Positions 1 through 13,125 of a DNA stretch of 64,000 bases are shown here, piece after piece; position 1 is the stretch's first letter; each line of letters starts with the position of its first letter. Made by a program: the position numbers and the translations under genes. Below the pieces are notes generated by a model. That model saw only the letters and a list, made by a program, of their open reading frames with translations, was not told the DNA's origin and ran no database searches. Location: positions 41,807,501 through 41,871,500 of the forward strand of contig NC_068558.1 in the NCBI RefSeq assembly GCF_022201045.2, read 5' to 3'. The DNA is from Citrus sinensis (taxonomy: Eukaryota > Streptophyta > Magnoliopsida > Sapindales > Rutaceae).

Positions 1-75
1 GCACTCTAGTAAAATCTTCGCACTGGACAAGGCAAGCATTTAGCTAAACGCAGAAAAGAACCACTGTCTATGCCT

Positions 76-2817
76 TTAATAGCCGCCACCACCCCTTGAC
101 CGGCCACCCGTCCTTCCGCGCCCACGCGCGTAACCTCTGCCCCCTCCACCTCTGCCTCTTTCATACCCGGTACCTGTCAGAAAAGCAATTGCTCAAGTAA
201 TCAGCGAACAACTTAGCTGCACACAAGAAGAAACATTACTAATTGAAATCACGCAAATAATTGAATGACCATGGACATCACACAAATAATTCCACTGCTT
301 CCACATAAAATAAGTTCTAATTGTACGATTACTTCCTCATGCAAAACCTTGTTTGACCTAATTAACATTACATAACATCATACCCCCCAAAAAAATAAAA
401 GAAAAAAGGTATAAGATCAAGTGGGTTTCCTCCCCAAAGAAAAAAAAGAAAATGCAGGAAACTTACCACGATATCCCCATCCTCTGCCTCGCCCACCACC
501 TCTGCCCCAGTTTGAATACCCATCATATTCTATCAGGAAAGAGAGATAAATAAGATAACTTAAAGGAGAAAAATAATGTTTCCTCAACAAACCTAAAATG
601 GAATTTTGATAAACCGGGAAAGAAGTTTCTCAATTTCAGATCATGCAGTTTCATATTCATGACTTATGTACCTTGATAGTTTCCATATCCACCTCTGGCA
701 TAACTTCGCCCTCTCCCTCTCCCTCTCCCTCTCCCACGACCCCGTCCACGGCCATATGATTCTAAAAATCAAATACCAGAAACATATTTAGATAAAACAA
801 AGGTATTTGAAATCAGAACTGCAATTACCAACTTGTAGCTGATATTACCTTCATTGGCAGCATTGTATGCGTTGTTAACAGCAGTGTATGGAATGCGTCC
901 TTGTCTAGGTGGTTGATTTTGCTGCTGCTGCTGCTGCTGATAGCGATACTGCAGCTTTGGTTGTTCAGCATTGTGCGGAGACTGGTACCTGTGATCATAA
1001 ATTGCAAGTCATACTAACAATGTGCCAATAAAAGGGGGGAAACATTTCAAGTAAGCCAAATAGAATAATTCCAATTAAAGAGAAACAGAAAATCGCAGCA
1101 CGACAATCGAAATGTAACAAGCACATTACTAGCACCACAGCTTCTATAGCATATTAAAAAAACAGGGCAAACGCTGTTACAGAATGCAGTGTGGATAGCA
1201 TACCAAGTAAAATATCATGTCTACCTCCCAATAAAAGCCACTTGTTCAATGATTTATAAACCATCCTCATAACCTTTGTTAAAGCGTAAAAGAACAATTA
1301 TTCCCAATAAAGTCAGCATCTAATTTACCTACATTCTTGACTACCAAATTTGACTTAGCAAGACAACATCGTTGATGTAGATAAACGAACCTACCCTGGA
1401 GAGTTCTTGTTTAGTTCTCTAGTCGAAAAGGTGATTGAAATCATTGAGACATGGCGAGTCATCTCCACACTGCATAGGACATAAATGATCAGGAGATACA
1501 TGATGGAATTCAAAATATAAGTGTATCTCTTATGATGGAAAATCAAACTCTGCAGACTTACGGTACAAGGCCCTCTTCAATGGGTTCCCATGTATCAGTT
1601 ATGCTAACAGAGCTGATGGCAGTATCTTGATGCAACTGAGGAATTCTTTTCTGTTCAATGATACAAATGGCTAATTGATTATAGATTGCCAGCAGACAGC
1701 TTGAGAGAGAGAGAGAAGAAATGGGGGAGAGGGTAAAAATATTGAAGTAGATACAGACCTTTATAATCTCAGCAATGGCTACCGTCTTGTTGATTGCTTG
1801 TCCCATTGCTTTCAAGACAATCTCTTTTGCATGCTTCTCCTAATTAAATATCATAAAAAGTAATTAACACTATGCAAAAGATGACAGTTTCTAATTAAAA
1901 GGAGAAGAAATCAATGACAATCTCACATCATAGAAAAAAAAAATGCAGGCCACAAAACTAATCTGTGGGCATGTATCGACACTCAATCTTTGTCATATAG
2001 CACAGACATGATCAAATATAGCAGGTCTAATAAAATGATTTTTTGGAAAGCAAAAAACCACCTGATGTGTTAGGTTCCAGAGTATGAATTGAGCAAAAGA
2101 ATCTAAACCAACAGGAAAACTTAGGCAGAGCAATGACTATATCAAAGCAAGGACCTAAGATGCTGAAGACACACAACAACAAGTGTAAGCGACTAATACA
2201 GAGGAAAAGTTCAATGAAGGAAGCAGGCAGCAAAAGTGAAGGATATTAAACAAATGGCAAGCAATTCACATGCATCGGCAAACTGACGGACTTAAAAGGC
2301 CAGTTCCCAAGTACAATATCATGCATCCATTCCAAAAATGAAGCAGAATTAGATTAACCCTTCAATACATTTTTTTTTTAAAAAAGGAGCATCTTAACTT
2401 CAGCAGAGTGTTGTCACAACAATCCACAAAAACCGTTCAAAATAACACACTTATATAACACCCAAAATGGGTCAGCAAATGATAAGAAAAATCTAAAACA
2501 CCAATCAGCCAAAGAAACTGAACCATTACAAAAATCAATCAGAGACCATCAAAGTAAAATGACTAAACTGCAGTAATTAGAAAACATCTCATATCGAATG
2601 GTCACAACATTTTTATCAAAAACCCATCAATAATAGAGACTAAAGCTATTTGAACCAAGGGGGAAAAAAAAAGAAAAAAAGAAAAGAGGAGTACCTGAAG
2701 AAGAGTGGTGGCGTAAGTGATGTAGTTTCTAATAGCGCCCTGTGTGGTGATTCGGATCTCGTTTTCATTTATGGGAGATTCGGGCTTCGGTTTTTCGACC
2801 TTCTGGTATCTGTCCAT
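76..2817 (-). CDS. Alba-domain DNA/RNA-binding protein with RGG-rich tail
   Basis: Seven coding exons, in gene order: 2817-2695, 1839-1759, 1650-1562, 988-849, 761-672, 529-467, 173-76, giving 227 aa. Residues about 15-95 form an Alba fold: the N-terminal part has the segment ENEIRITTQGAIRNYITYA, followed by KAMGQAINKTVAIAEIIK and SITDTWEPIEEG. The tail has a run of seven Gln, then repeated GR/RG dipeptides and YGR/YAR blocks typical of RGG RNA-binding tails, ending in GGGGY. The start at 2817 was preferred over an in-frame Met 11 codons upstream because family members begin MDRYQKVEKPK. Plant proteins of this class bind RNA or DNA and take part in mRNA storage, translation control and stress responses. 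Function here is inferred from the family. All junctions are GT-AG and keep frame. Confidence 0.9.
704..735 (-). repeat. GGGAGA hexanucleotide microsatellite encoding Gly-Arg repeats
   Basis: A perfect run of CCCTCT units on the + strand lies inside the fifth coding exon of the Alba gene and encodes alternating Gly and Arg. Hexamer slippage would change GR repeat number without breaking the frame. Confidence 0.8.
921..940 (-). repeat. CAG trinucleotide tract encoding polyglutamine
   Basis: Six CAG codons plus a CAA encode seven Gln between the Alba domain and the RGG tail of the Alba protein. The tract is in frame and probably length-variable. Confidence 0.8.
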
Positions 2818-5800
2818 GCCTTCCCTTCCCTTCCCTTCCCTTTTTAACAACCCAATGCTAAAACCCTAGCACCACCTTTTTTCCTCTAATTCCCCTTTTT
2901 CTTAAGGCTAAAACCTCAGTCCCCAGTCCTTCTCTGCCCGGCTTTGCTTGTTATTTATTAGGTTACATTATTTCTTTTTCCATAATTAGAAATTCACGCG
3001 AGATATTGCGCGTGGATTAACACTGTGACCGGGGATTGGATATGGTTGTGTGGTGTCTGTTTCACTGCTTGTGGATTGGGTGGCAGTTTTTTTTTTTTTT
3101 TAATATTAATGTTGGTTCGAAGAAAGGACTGTTTTGTTCGAGTTTGCCTCTTTTTCCCCTCTTTCTAAACCTTTTTGTTATATTTCTCCTTTTTTGTTGA
3201 ATTTTTTGCCCTTTCCTTTTTAAATTTCTTCATGCGATGGGCATGATCAATAAATAAGTTCATTAATCCTATTGCACACTTATTATTAACATCCGTTTAT
3301 TAATCAATAATATTATGTGATAATAATGCGTTTAATATGATGAGACAGAAATTTCTAGTTAGAGATATAATAAACGATCAATCTATTAGCAAAGCTTTTT
3401 AGCTTTACACTTTACATAATCCACTCTTCAGATGGGTCGGTCCTAATCTCTGTATCTATCTCTATCCCTATCTCAGCTTATCACTAATCCTGGGATTCCG
3501 TCTGGCATGTATGGGAGATTAGCTTGTTGTGAAGCACAAAATTCATTTCATGTATGTACCACCACATCAGAGACAGATAATGCACAAGTCTTCTCAACCT
3601 CATCTATTTTCAGTTTCTGTTCAGCATTTTCATTAGATTATGAAGCGTAGTTTCTGAAATTCACAAGTACAAACTGAATGCATTCAACTTTATGCCAGCT
3701 TTAAGCTTAGCTCAACATTTGGGAAGATACTGTCAGTGAGGAAAGCCTAGAGCCCAGATGTTAACTAAACCATCATTGCAACATCCAATTGTTATAAATT
3801 TTAATTCAGAGGAACTTCCAATGTTTGTAATGCGTGGGTAGTGGTCAAAGAAAATTACCAGCATCCAGTGGCAAATATCTAGTGGAGAAAAATGGCGGAA
3901 AGCAAAGAATGACCATTATTAGCCTTAGTTTTTGCGTTATTTCTAACTCAAAGCTGACTCTGATACCACATGCAACTCAATGATGAAACTTATGCAATAT
4001 TTTAAGCACAAAATGCAAGGTAGTCGGGAAATAACAGAGAGATGGTTCCAAAGAGCTCTATCTAAGTTCAAGGTCGATGACAATGAGCTACCAAGAACGT
4101 TTCCGAACTATCACTTTCTGAGCAATAATGAAGAAGTATAATCAGATTATGCTATCACTTAGGTAACATTCAGTATAACTTGATAGTCAAGAACGAACTT
4201 GGCTTAGAGGAACTACAATTCTGGAAACAGACAATAAGAATGCATGCAATTGAAAACACATGCAAACTGTATGGTGCCTAATTTGGCCAGATATCTGCTA
4301 GTTGTATGTATCTATGAAATGTGAGACATGCAAGATCCCAACTAAATGGAATTCTCATTCTGTAATAGTGCTTTTCAAACAAATTTGACAGCAAAACAGT
4401 TAAGTCTTGAGCAATTCAGTTCACACAGCAACACACCTTATCTTCCCCAAAAAGGTAACATGACATATCTCAACCAGATAACCTGTAACAATTAAAGGTC
4501 ATAGTAGCTATTTGACATGCTATTAGTAGAAGGGAACAAGAGCTCATGACTAAAACAAGCACTTAAGAGGTATAACTGTTGTTCTTCATGTTGCACTTAG
4601 AAGATGCAACTGTAATGAAGTCGGTCTTGCTTCAACCCATAGTGACATCAATAACCAGGCTTAGCATTTCTCTTTGAGTCTTCTTCCTATTTGTATCTGT
4701 CTGTTTATCTACAACGCAAATTGAGAAATCAAGGTTGAAGACATTCCGTTTAATGCAGAAATACAAAACTTTCTAATTTTTTGCAAGGTTTTCCCTAGTC
4801 ATTTGCATGACTTAAGTTTATTCCCTAGTGGACCAAAAAAGTGTATTTGCAATAAGCCTCACTGTACTGAAATTACTGCATCACTATTTAAGTGAGAAAT
4901 GCAATTCAATGCACGTCAAAATATGAAACTTCTGCAGAACAAGTAGGTTCAGCAACAAGTGAGAAGATGCAAGTATATACATCTTTTCTTCTGTATTCTG
5001 CCTGTTGCTAATAACACAAATTTGACCATAAAGAACATAGAGAACATGTTGAACCAACCACATTAAAGATTCTATTGCCAAAACACATAAATGCTGAGAA
5101 ATTTGAGATAAAGCGTGATCAAATTATGGTGAAAAATCAGAACTTTGACATTCATAAGGCTCGAAATCCATTGGCTGTAAAACCAACAAAAATAAACCCA
5201 AAATAAAACTTCAACATGACAAAGCTCCACTCAGTTCGATAGCAACAAGAGTTATCTATAAAGTGTGTTACTTTTAATAAGCAGGGTTTCCAAGGTGGTA
5301 TAGTGGCATTTATCACATAAATTTATATTTAAGATATTAAAGCTAGCTGTGACATTAGGAGGTAAAACACATCTGTTAACAAATCAAAAGAATTGAATAC
5401 ATAAGCAGGTATCCAATATCTAAAAAAGCCCCTACAATAACTTACCAAAAACATCAAAGAGTAAATTTGTTTGTCATTATAAATCAGAGTAAAAGAATTA
5501 AGTCAACAAATATGTCTAAGGCTTATACACAGTAAATTTGGAGATGACCTGCAAAAAGATCAGTACTCGAGTAAGTGAAAATAGAAATTTAAAATCTGAC
5601 AATTACAATAAAGTCTTGAGGGCAGCTTTAAATCTGGAAATTGAATAGCCTTTAGATTGATAGTTTGCATTTAATTGATGATCAACTGAAGCAGTATTGT
5701 CTCTACATCAAATACAGAGAACAACTAACTAAATATAAACATTTTCGAGCGCTTATGAGCTCTATATGCTTGTTTTTCATTAGAAATTCATCATTGAAAT

Positions 5801-6029
5801 GTAATGTTTAGGATTAATTCATTCATGATAACAATACAAAAGATACACTAGAATAGTAATTCAAAATACATACATTGTATTACAAATTTACTTGCAGTGA
5901 CGGAGAGAGTGCCAATTAAGATGCTAATGATACAAATCATGCACAAGTAAGAAAGGAATTCAAGTTATACTCATACAAAGATGTAGGAATTAATCAGTGT
6001 GACATAACTTGTTCTGCAGCATTACCTTC
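2818..6029. other. Intergenic region: Alba promoter and 3' flank of the F-box gene
   Basis: Contains the upstream region of the Alba gene (2818 to roughly 3300; pyrimidine-rich) and the sequence downstream of the F-box stop. No complete gene was recognised. Two short minus-strand reading frames look exon-like: one at 3733-3893, listed separately, and one at about 4641-4714. The latter follows a pyrimidine-rich TTGTAG acceptor and ends with the residues EMLSLVIDVTMG. They may be remnants or exons of an unrecognised transcript. Confidence 0.5.
3733..3893 (-). other. WD40-like C-terminal reading frame, possible exon or remnant
   Basis: On the minus strand an open frame ends at a TGA (3733-3735). 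Its last part carries FITIGCCNDGLVNIWALG, which resembles the end of a WD40 blade (G..xDGxVxIW). A TAG acceptor-like site precedes it near 3893. No matching upstream WD40 exons were found between this point and the F-box gene. It could be a decayed fragment, the last exon of a badly diverged gene, or chance. Confidence 0.3.
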
Positions 6030-7208
6030 CTACTCACGCTGAATAATATTATGAAGCGAAACTGTTGAACAAAAGCTAATAACTTTATGAAACTCATTAA
6101 CTGGCGATGGCAATTGCGGCAACCTCCTCCAGCTACACCTACACTTATCAGACTCAGTCCCAATCTCACAAACACAAGCTGGATACTTCTTATGATACTC
6201 TTCATTGAACACATAAATAAGATTACCAAGCCCCACACATTTCAAGCTTGCGAATTTATCATCCTCCTCGGTATCAACCAAACTGTACAAAAAATCATGC
6301 GGCATAATCGCAATCTCACTGAACTCCATACTAAGCTCATCAACCTTCCACAAATTAAAGGACGGCCCGCGCGGCGCATTGCACATCCCAGCCAAAACAA
6401 GCATATTTGGAGAAGCAATCAAGAAAGAAAACATAACCCCAGGTGGCCTAAGAGTCTGAACCTCACTCCAAACATGTTTTTTCAAATCAAAAGACGAAAC
6501 AGAAAAGGAATAGATACCAAAAACATAGAATCTCCCTCGGAACAAAGCAGAGGATAAATATTGGCTTGAATATCCAGACCTGAAGTCGGCAGGCAAAGGG
6601 GGACATAACTCCCAAGAATCCGAATGGGGATCATAAATCTCAACAGCTAATCGATCTTCAATATCAACAAGGCCGCCAATGAATCTGACCCCACCTACAA
6701 CGATAAATTTAGGCAAGTTACAGGCAAACCCAGAAGCCAAATCACAATGACCGCGATCGGGGTCATAAAAGACACCCACGAGGGGATTGATTCTCGAGAA
6801 GCGAAGCGGGGAAGTGAGGTGCCAAGAGGTGTTGAGGATGCGAGAGAAGCCGAATCTCGGGGTGGTGGTGAAGAAGAAGCCGTTGGCGCCAATGAAGCAA
6901 GAACCGGCGCGGGGTTCTTGGGCGGGAGGGAGGTGGAACCAGGAGTTGGAGGCGGGGTCAAAGGCGAAAGACTGGTTGTTCCTTGAAGAGGTGTTGTGGA
7001 GGCCAAAGAGGAAGAACCAAGGGCGAGGGCTTGCGTTGGTGTTGTGGGCGATGAGAGCAGAGAAAGACGGAGCCGAAATAATGGAGCGCCAAGATTTGCA
7101 GACGGAAGAGGCCCGAATGAGAGTCGGAATTGGGAGAAGGGAGAGAATACGTTCGGTTATGTCGGTGCTCAGGGTTGTGAAGGCGGAGTACGGATTGTGG
7201 TCTGACAT
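6030..7208 (-). CDS. F-box/kelch-type protein, intronless
   Basis: Single open frame of 392 aa. Residues about 13-53 form an F-box: [20 protein letters not shown], then a [15 protein letters not shown] segment of the usual form for Skp1 contact. The rest has spaced kelch-like strands: a WFFLFGL segment, [32 protein letters not shown] and [21 protein letters not shown]. The protein is therefore probably the substrate receptor of an SCF E3 ubiquitin ligase in the cytosol or nucleus. The substrate cannot be told from sequence. From memory it resembles Arabidopsis At3g24760, which fits the gene order in this window. Start MSDHNPYS is the first Met of the frame. Antisense frames across this exon are shadows. 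Confidence 0.9.
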   Translation of the reverse strand: MSDHNPYSAFTTLSTDITERILSLLPIPTLIRASSVCKSWRSIISAPSFSALIAHNTNASPRPWFFLFGLHNTSSRNNQSFAFDPASNSWFHLPPAQEPRAGSCFIGANGFFFTTTPRFGFSRILNTSWHLTSPLRFSRINPLVGVFYDPDRGHCDLASGFACNLPKFIVVGGVRFIGGLVDIEDRLAVEIYDPHSDSWELCPPLPADFRSGYSSQYLSSALFRGRFYVFGIYSFSVSSFDLKKHVWSEVQTLRPPGVMFSFLIASPNMLVLAGMCNAPRGPSFNLWKVDELSMEFSEIAIMPHDFLYSLVDTEEDDKFASLKCVGLGNLIYVFNEEYHKKYPACVCEIGTESDKCRCSWRRLPQLPSPVNEFHKVISFCSTVSLHNIIQRE

Positions 7209-10200
7209 TTTTTATTTTTTTTTGTTCCCACCCTTTTTCCAGGGATGAAGAAGGAGACTTGAAGAAAGAGGTGGGTTTGTTAATTAATTGCCAGGACTCA
7301 AGCGGTGGTTGAGAGGGGGTGGGAAATGACAACGTTTCATTAAGCAATGCAAGACAAGAAAATTGGGAAGTGGCGTGCTTGGCTGGCTATCAGCCTTTCA
7401 TTCCCCTAACGCGGATGGAGCATTAAATCAGATTCGGACATAATAAATAAGGTATGATTGATGCTACTGTCGACATTTAAAATAAGAGAGCAAAGGGTTG
7501 TTGGTGACGACTGACGTCAAACATCCAGTTTAACTTAATTTCAGTCACAAAATACGGGAAGTTAATTTCAAAACAGAACCAGAATAGCTGACTTTAATGT
7601 TGGACAAAACCTCAGGGAAATAAAATCCATGAAAATATTCTTAAGAATAGTGTAGATGATGATTTTCAATCTTTTTAAAAGGGTTTTTGTTTTTGAATAA
7701 TGCTAGAGGGCGAAAAACACGAGAGGAGAAAAAGACGAGAGAATTTTATTCTTTCTCTCTACTCACTCACTTTTTCTCTACCTCTTTCTTCATTATTTAT
7801 CGCGTCTTTCTTTCGTTCTTCTTTATATCAAATATTTTCCTTTATTTTCTCTCATCTTATGTTTTTTGTCCGTATTGATTCGAGCAGGAAGAGTGATATT
7901 CTTAAGGCAGAGGAGCATAAGAATTATGGGTACAAATTTTGGAAGGAACGAAAGCTTTAGTTTGCTCATTGATTAAAAAACATATCGCAAACAATGTTAT
8001 TTAAAGAACCCAGAGCCCGTAATAACTCTTCCTGCAATTTATATGTAAGTAATTTAAAATTGTGCATCATTTTGCTATTATTATTATTACCATTATTAGG
8101 TTATGTGAGTCTTATTGGACCCCTTTTAGAAAAGCCCAACAAATGGATTTCCTTTGAAAGCCCAAAACAACTCCAATTACCACCATATAGAATTTGGACC
8201 AAGACGAGGCAATAAGCAATGTCAGAAGCACTCCGCAGCAAGTAATGATCTTCATTTTTTAAACAGCTCAATGTATTTTTAGAATTTATCCTCAATAAAA
8301 AAGTAAAAAATAAAAATAAAGGGTGGAGCTATTTACAATCTTATAATTTATTTTGTGTATTTAAAAATTACTAAAATTACTTGTCACTCATCATTAAATT
8401 TAATAAATTAAATTTTATTTTGTATATTTTTTAAAATTTATTTTGAAAACAAAGAAATGGAATAGGTTTAAGAGATTTTCATTTTTATTTTTTGTTGTTA
8501 ATCAAAAAGACAAAGATGAACATGTTTTTTCACTGTACTTTTATTATATTTTTGAAAAATTAAAACGAGCACGAGTTTCTAAGTAAAATCTTTTAAAATA
8601 TTGATTTTCTTCTCTGTTCAATTAGGTATTATTTAAGATCTCGAAATTAATTTTTTTTTTTAGTTTAAGGTACGAGAATTATTCGTTAAATAATGGGTTT
8701 ATTATATATGTGTTCATAATAATTATGTATATTGGCTCGTTGTAATTTAGATAATGAGTATTTTTATTAAAATACGTAATTTGTTTAGTTCTTAAATTAA
8801 GTAATTTTAAGGGTGTCCAAAATTGAAACTGAATTTTATTTTTTTATTTTTTTATTTTCACTCGGAAAGTTGATGGAATACCAGATGGGGACCACCGCGA
8901 AGGTGTCAACTTCTTTGACCGATCATTAAAATCACTAAGAAATGGCCTAAATCATATTTAATTTTTTGAGAGAGAAGAAATTTGTTGTATGAGAGCCTCG
9001 TACAAGGGTGGAGGTTAGGATTGGCATGGAATGAAATAGGATAGAATTTACCAATCTCAGTTTTATGCAAGTGGGATAAAAAAATGTCATATTTTTGTTC
9101 TTTTTCTAATCTGATAGATACGGAAATCGCCCATTTTTGTAATTCTGATTTTCTTTTTCATTTCAGGATTCCGGATGAACGACTAACAACCTAAATATTC
9201 CCTTCATATACAAGGAAAAAAGTCTGTGTATCGACCGAAGCAATGACTATTCATGATTCCATACTGGAATCAATTACATACCGGTTCCAAACTAGAGAAA
9301 TGTTATGGTAAAACTTCGTTTGAAACGATGTGTTTTTTTTTTTAGGACAAAAATTTATCTTAGTCCCATCCTGTTACATATTTTATCTTATCCTATTATC
9401 CTGAACAATTTTGAATGTGAACAAATAAGTTTTGACATTTTTTTTAAGATCATTATAATTTAATATGGCAAAAATCTTGAATAAATATAAAGTATAATAA
9501 CCAAATATTAGTTTTATTTTGACTACATGCATAATACAAGTTTTATGCAAAACATTTTTTAATTGTTTGTTTTCTTTGATTGCACATTAATATTAATACT
9601 TACACTTCAAAAAACTATAGATTTAGACAGTAACTAATTTTAGCCATGTTAAAATATCCAATAATTTAATAATATAATAATAAATCATACAAATAGCTAC
9701 AGCTGGCAAAGATATGTGATGAGACAAGAATTGTCAATCCCATATATGGGATGAGACAAGAGTTGCTAATTCCACGTCACGTATATGCAAGTAAAATAAA
9801 ATAAAAAAGTCTCATTTATGTTCTTATATTTTTTAGGATAAAAATATATCTCAATTTCATCTCACTAAAAAAAATTACGATATCTAATAGAGAAAAAGAA
9901 AAAAAAAATTTTAAGGGCATTTTTAAAAATAAATGTTATTTTATAAAAAGCGGGGGCTAATGAAATAAATTCACTGGTCCCCACAATTATCCTTGTGATA
10001 GCCTCCACCCTCAAATTTTAAGATCACAATTTGAGTAAGTCTTTTGAGACCTTTAGAATTCTCATAAAATCTCCTTTTTTTATTTTTACTTTTTTCTATT
10101 TTTTATACAAAAGGGAGCCTACAAGGATAAACCAAAACAAAATGCAGGAAAGCAATCCTATACACATCATGATCTAACTAAGGTACAACGCCACAAGAAG

Positions 10201-11446
10201 GATTGTGAAGAAACTAGAACCCAAGAGGTTGACTCATAGCGAATTAACGAGAAAGTCTGTTGCGAAAAATCTCTTTTTAATCAAAATTAATTAAATAAAA
10301 AATAAATTATTTTTTAATTTTAAAATAATAATTTAATTAAAATATTTAAATAAATTATTCTTTTAACAAGCTTTTCATACTCTCATTTCATAAGTTGTAT
10401 TTATAATTTAAGTTTTAATCTAAAATATTTTTTTGAGAAAATTATAAGAATTTAGAGATATAGAGATAGAAATTATTAAATATAAAAATAATTTAAGATT
10501 TTAAGATTTGTATGTATTTTAAAAATAAAAACTTAAAAGAATTTTTTTTTTTTTTGTGAAAAATTTTGGAAGATGGTTTTTGTTTCTCAAAAATTAAACG
10601 AGGAATATTTTAAAAATAAAATTGAAGTAGAGTGTTATAAGGATGTTAAAGGGGTATATAAAAGTTCTACTCTTAGAATTGATATTCGTGGACTAATTTC
10701 TTAGTAACTTGTGTGACATTAATTAGAGTTGGCACTATAAATCACATTGGATGTGAAATGTTAAAATGCAAAATGTTGCAAGAGAATGTTAGGAAAGCAA
10801 CGTAACATGCTGCTCATCAGGTTACTAATTTGATTCCCACAAAAAGAAATTGATAATCTCAATTCTAATAACTAATTAAAACAATATTTTTTTTTTATCT
10901 TAAAGACAAGAGGTCTCGAATACAAAACCTGTTTATATGGATCAGAAAAAAGTTAAATTGTCATTAAACCAGATATTTTATTTAAAAATTAATTAAAGAA
11001 TTATCCCTTTAAATAATCAATTAAGTATATATATCTGGATAGAGATTAAAATGTCAGGTGACAGCTATAGAAATTAAAATGAACTAGTAACCTATTCTAT
11101 AATTTGACTCTAACGTGTGTTGGGTGAGTTCAACGATCATCAAATCAATTCATAATAAATAAAACTTAATCATAAACCATACAATATATATTTCGCAAAG
11201 TGGTTAGGTAATTAAGGCTGTAGGCCATGTTTACAAAGATTCAGCTATTACATTTCAGATCGTTAATACAAGGATTAATATTTCAATTAAGATTTGCTAA
11301 TTTTCTCAACAAAATACCAAAATTAAACCATCAATACGGCCTAGATAATTGATGATCAGTATAGTACACTCAGCCATGCAACGCAAGCAAAGCAAGATCC
11401 TATTAATTTCTTCTCTTCTGCTGCAGCTGGCTCTCAATTTATTCCT
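7209..11446. other. Intergenic region, AT-rich, no gene recognised
   Basis: Holds the F-box gene promoter (from 7209 upward) and about 4 kb of AT-rich sequence with poly-A/T runs. Two small open frames at 7687-7960 lie in pyrimidine-rich DNA and do not look like protein. Short matching ends (about 10 bp, AGGGTGGAGG and complement) near 9007 and 10002 might be a degenerate element but are too short to call. Confidence 0.6.
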
Positions 11447-13125
11447 TCATAATTCTAGCACCACAACTGTTCAGAAAAAAACAAATGATTAAATAAATAT
11501 TATGCCTTTGAGACTTCAAATTAATGTGAGAGAGAGGGAGGAAATATATCAAATTAGAATGGGATCGATATGTATGTATATCTTACATTCAGAGTCGGTG
11601 GTGATCCAATTCCCTTTTCTTGGGGTGCAATGATTTGTGCCAGGAATAGGAATGCAGCTCACAGATGAAATGACACGGTAGTTTGTCGTCATCATTTGGT
11701 CAATATTCTTAGATGAAGAAGATGCCATTGAAATTCCTGAGTAAACGGAAGTAGTAGTGGAACAGTTGCTCTCCACATCCCACCTGAAACTTATTTTTGG
11801 AGACTCGATGCTTAGCTGATCTTCATCTGCTACTGCTTTCAGAGTTGCTCGATTCCTGAACTGAAGTACCTGGCGATTAAATAGTCAATTATCATAATTA
11901 TCCATCTGTTGCCACCCATTGGCTCAAACCAGGATTTTGGTTCATTTAATAGTTAATTATCCTTATCATTATCGATCTGGGAGGGGCCTTGGCCCCCACC
12001 CCAAGGGGACAACTTTAGTTTTGCCCCGTGTACTTGATATACATATTTGATCAGATATTCAATTAATTATGAAAATTAAGTCCCATCTACAACCACCATA
12101 GTAATTATTGTGGCGGCTTGCCGGGTTCTAGTTCTAGTTCTAGCTCTCAAAATTTAACATTAATAGCATCTACGCAATGTCTACCAACTGCAACAAGAAA
12201 AACTAGGAGCTTATTTATGATGAAATGATGAATAAAATATTGAAATACCTTTCTGCCAAGAAACTTGCCTCCCTTTTCTGATTTTGCAGCAGCGGCCCAT
12301 CTCAATAGCTCCTTCATCCTCGACATGGTTTTCGTTTTATGATTATCTTTCTTGTTGCTTTCTACTGCCGTTCCACATTGCTCATTATTACGATCTGCAT
12401 TATTTGTTACTGCGTTACTGCTATCACTTATTGGTAAAACTTTGTTTCCTGCGTGGACAGCAGCGGAATCATGAGCCCTGTGATGATCATTAGAGCAAAG
12501 TCCACGAGCAATCTCTTGATCTTTCTTCATCTTGCACATAGCATGGATCCAGTTTCTTCTATTAACGCTTCTAAGTCTTCTCAAATTGATAGTGCTGTCG
12601 AAACAAGCTCTTGCAACATCTTTTCTACATAAAAATGCAAATGGCTTGAAATGTTTACCACCCAAACCGTGTTGATGATGATGATGAGGATCGCTCTCCT
12701 TATCCCTTTTCGATCTTCTTCGATGAACTCCCCGTTGCTTATACAAGATCACATCTTTAGTTTCAGCATCTTGCCCTGCAAAAAATAAAATAAACTCACC
12801 ACGATAAGTGCATGATTATGGACGAGAATCATCCCATGGTCTGAACTAATTTCTTTTAACCAAAATTTACGTGGGCGCTAATCCTTTTTTTTTTCTTATT
12901 ACTTACCATAAGCAATTTTCTTGTTGGCCCGATAGGGGGTACTTTCTCCTGCTTCTTCAGGTACAGTTGTTGCCTTGAACAGCCATTGAAAAATCTGCTA
13001 CAATTGAGGAGCGAGGTAATAAGTTTTGAAGTGAATGATGCTAAAGATGAATTGTGTACATATACACACATGCTGCATGTCTTATGAGCTTAATTATATA
13101 CTATATATGCAAAGCTCACCTGCAT
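11447..13125 (-). CDS. LAZY/IGT-family-like protein (divergent), five exons with micro first and last exons
   Basis: Coding exons in gene order: 13125-13120 (6 bp, encoding Met-Gln), 12994-12907, 12775-12249, 11869-11587, 11466-11447 (20 bp). Together they give 307 aa. The N-terminus reads MQIFQWLFK and the C-terminus [14 protein letters not shown]. These match the two conserved ends of the LAZY/IGT family: the M-x-x-F-x-W start and the VLEL end. The structure of five exons with a two-codon first exon and a tiny last exon is, from memory, a family hallmark. The middle is basic and low-complexity, with a His run (residues about 60-63), and I see no canonical GLTIGT (IGT) motif. It is therefore closest in style to the divergent LAZY5/LAZY6 type. 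LAZY proteins link gravity sensing to auxin flow in roots and shoots. The role here is inferred. Confidence 0.7.

Noticed and set aside
3956..3970. Minus-strand TGGTATCAGAGTC, similar to an initiator-tRNA primer-binding site of LTR retrotransposons
   Set aside because: No paired long terminal repeats or polymerase/integrase coding sequence were found nearby, so it is likely chance.
6087..7248. Several long plus-strand and alternate-frame open frames across the F-box exon
   Set aside because: They mirror the real minus-strand F-box frame and show no family resemblance.
7687..7960. Two overlapping plus-strand open frames upstream of the F-box gene
   Set aside because: They arise in pyrimidine-rich DNA, are dominated by Phe, Ser and Leu, and have no recognisable motif.
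9007..10012. Possible 1-kb element with AGGGTGGAGG ends
   Set aside because: The inverted match is only about 10 bp and no flanking duplication is evident.
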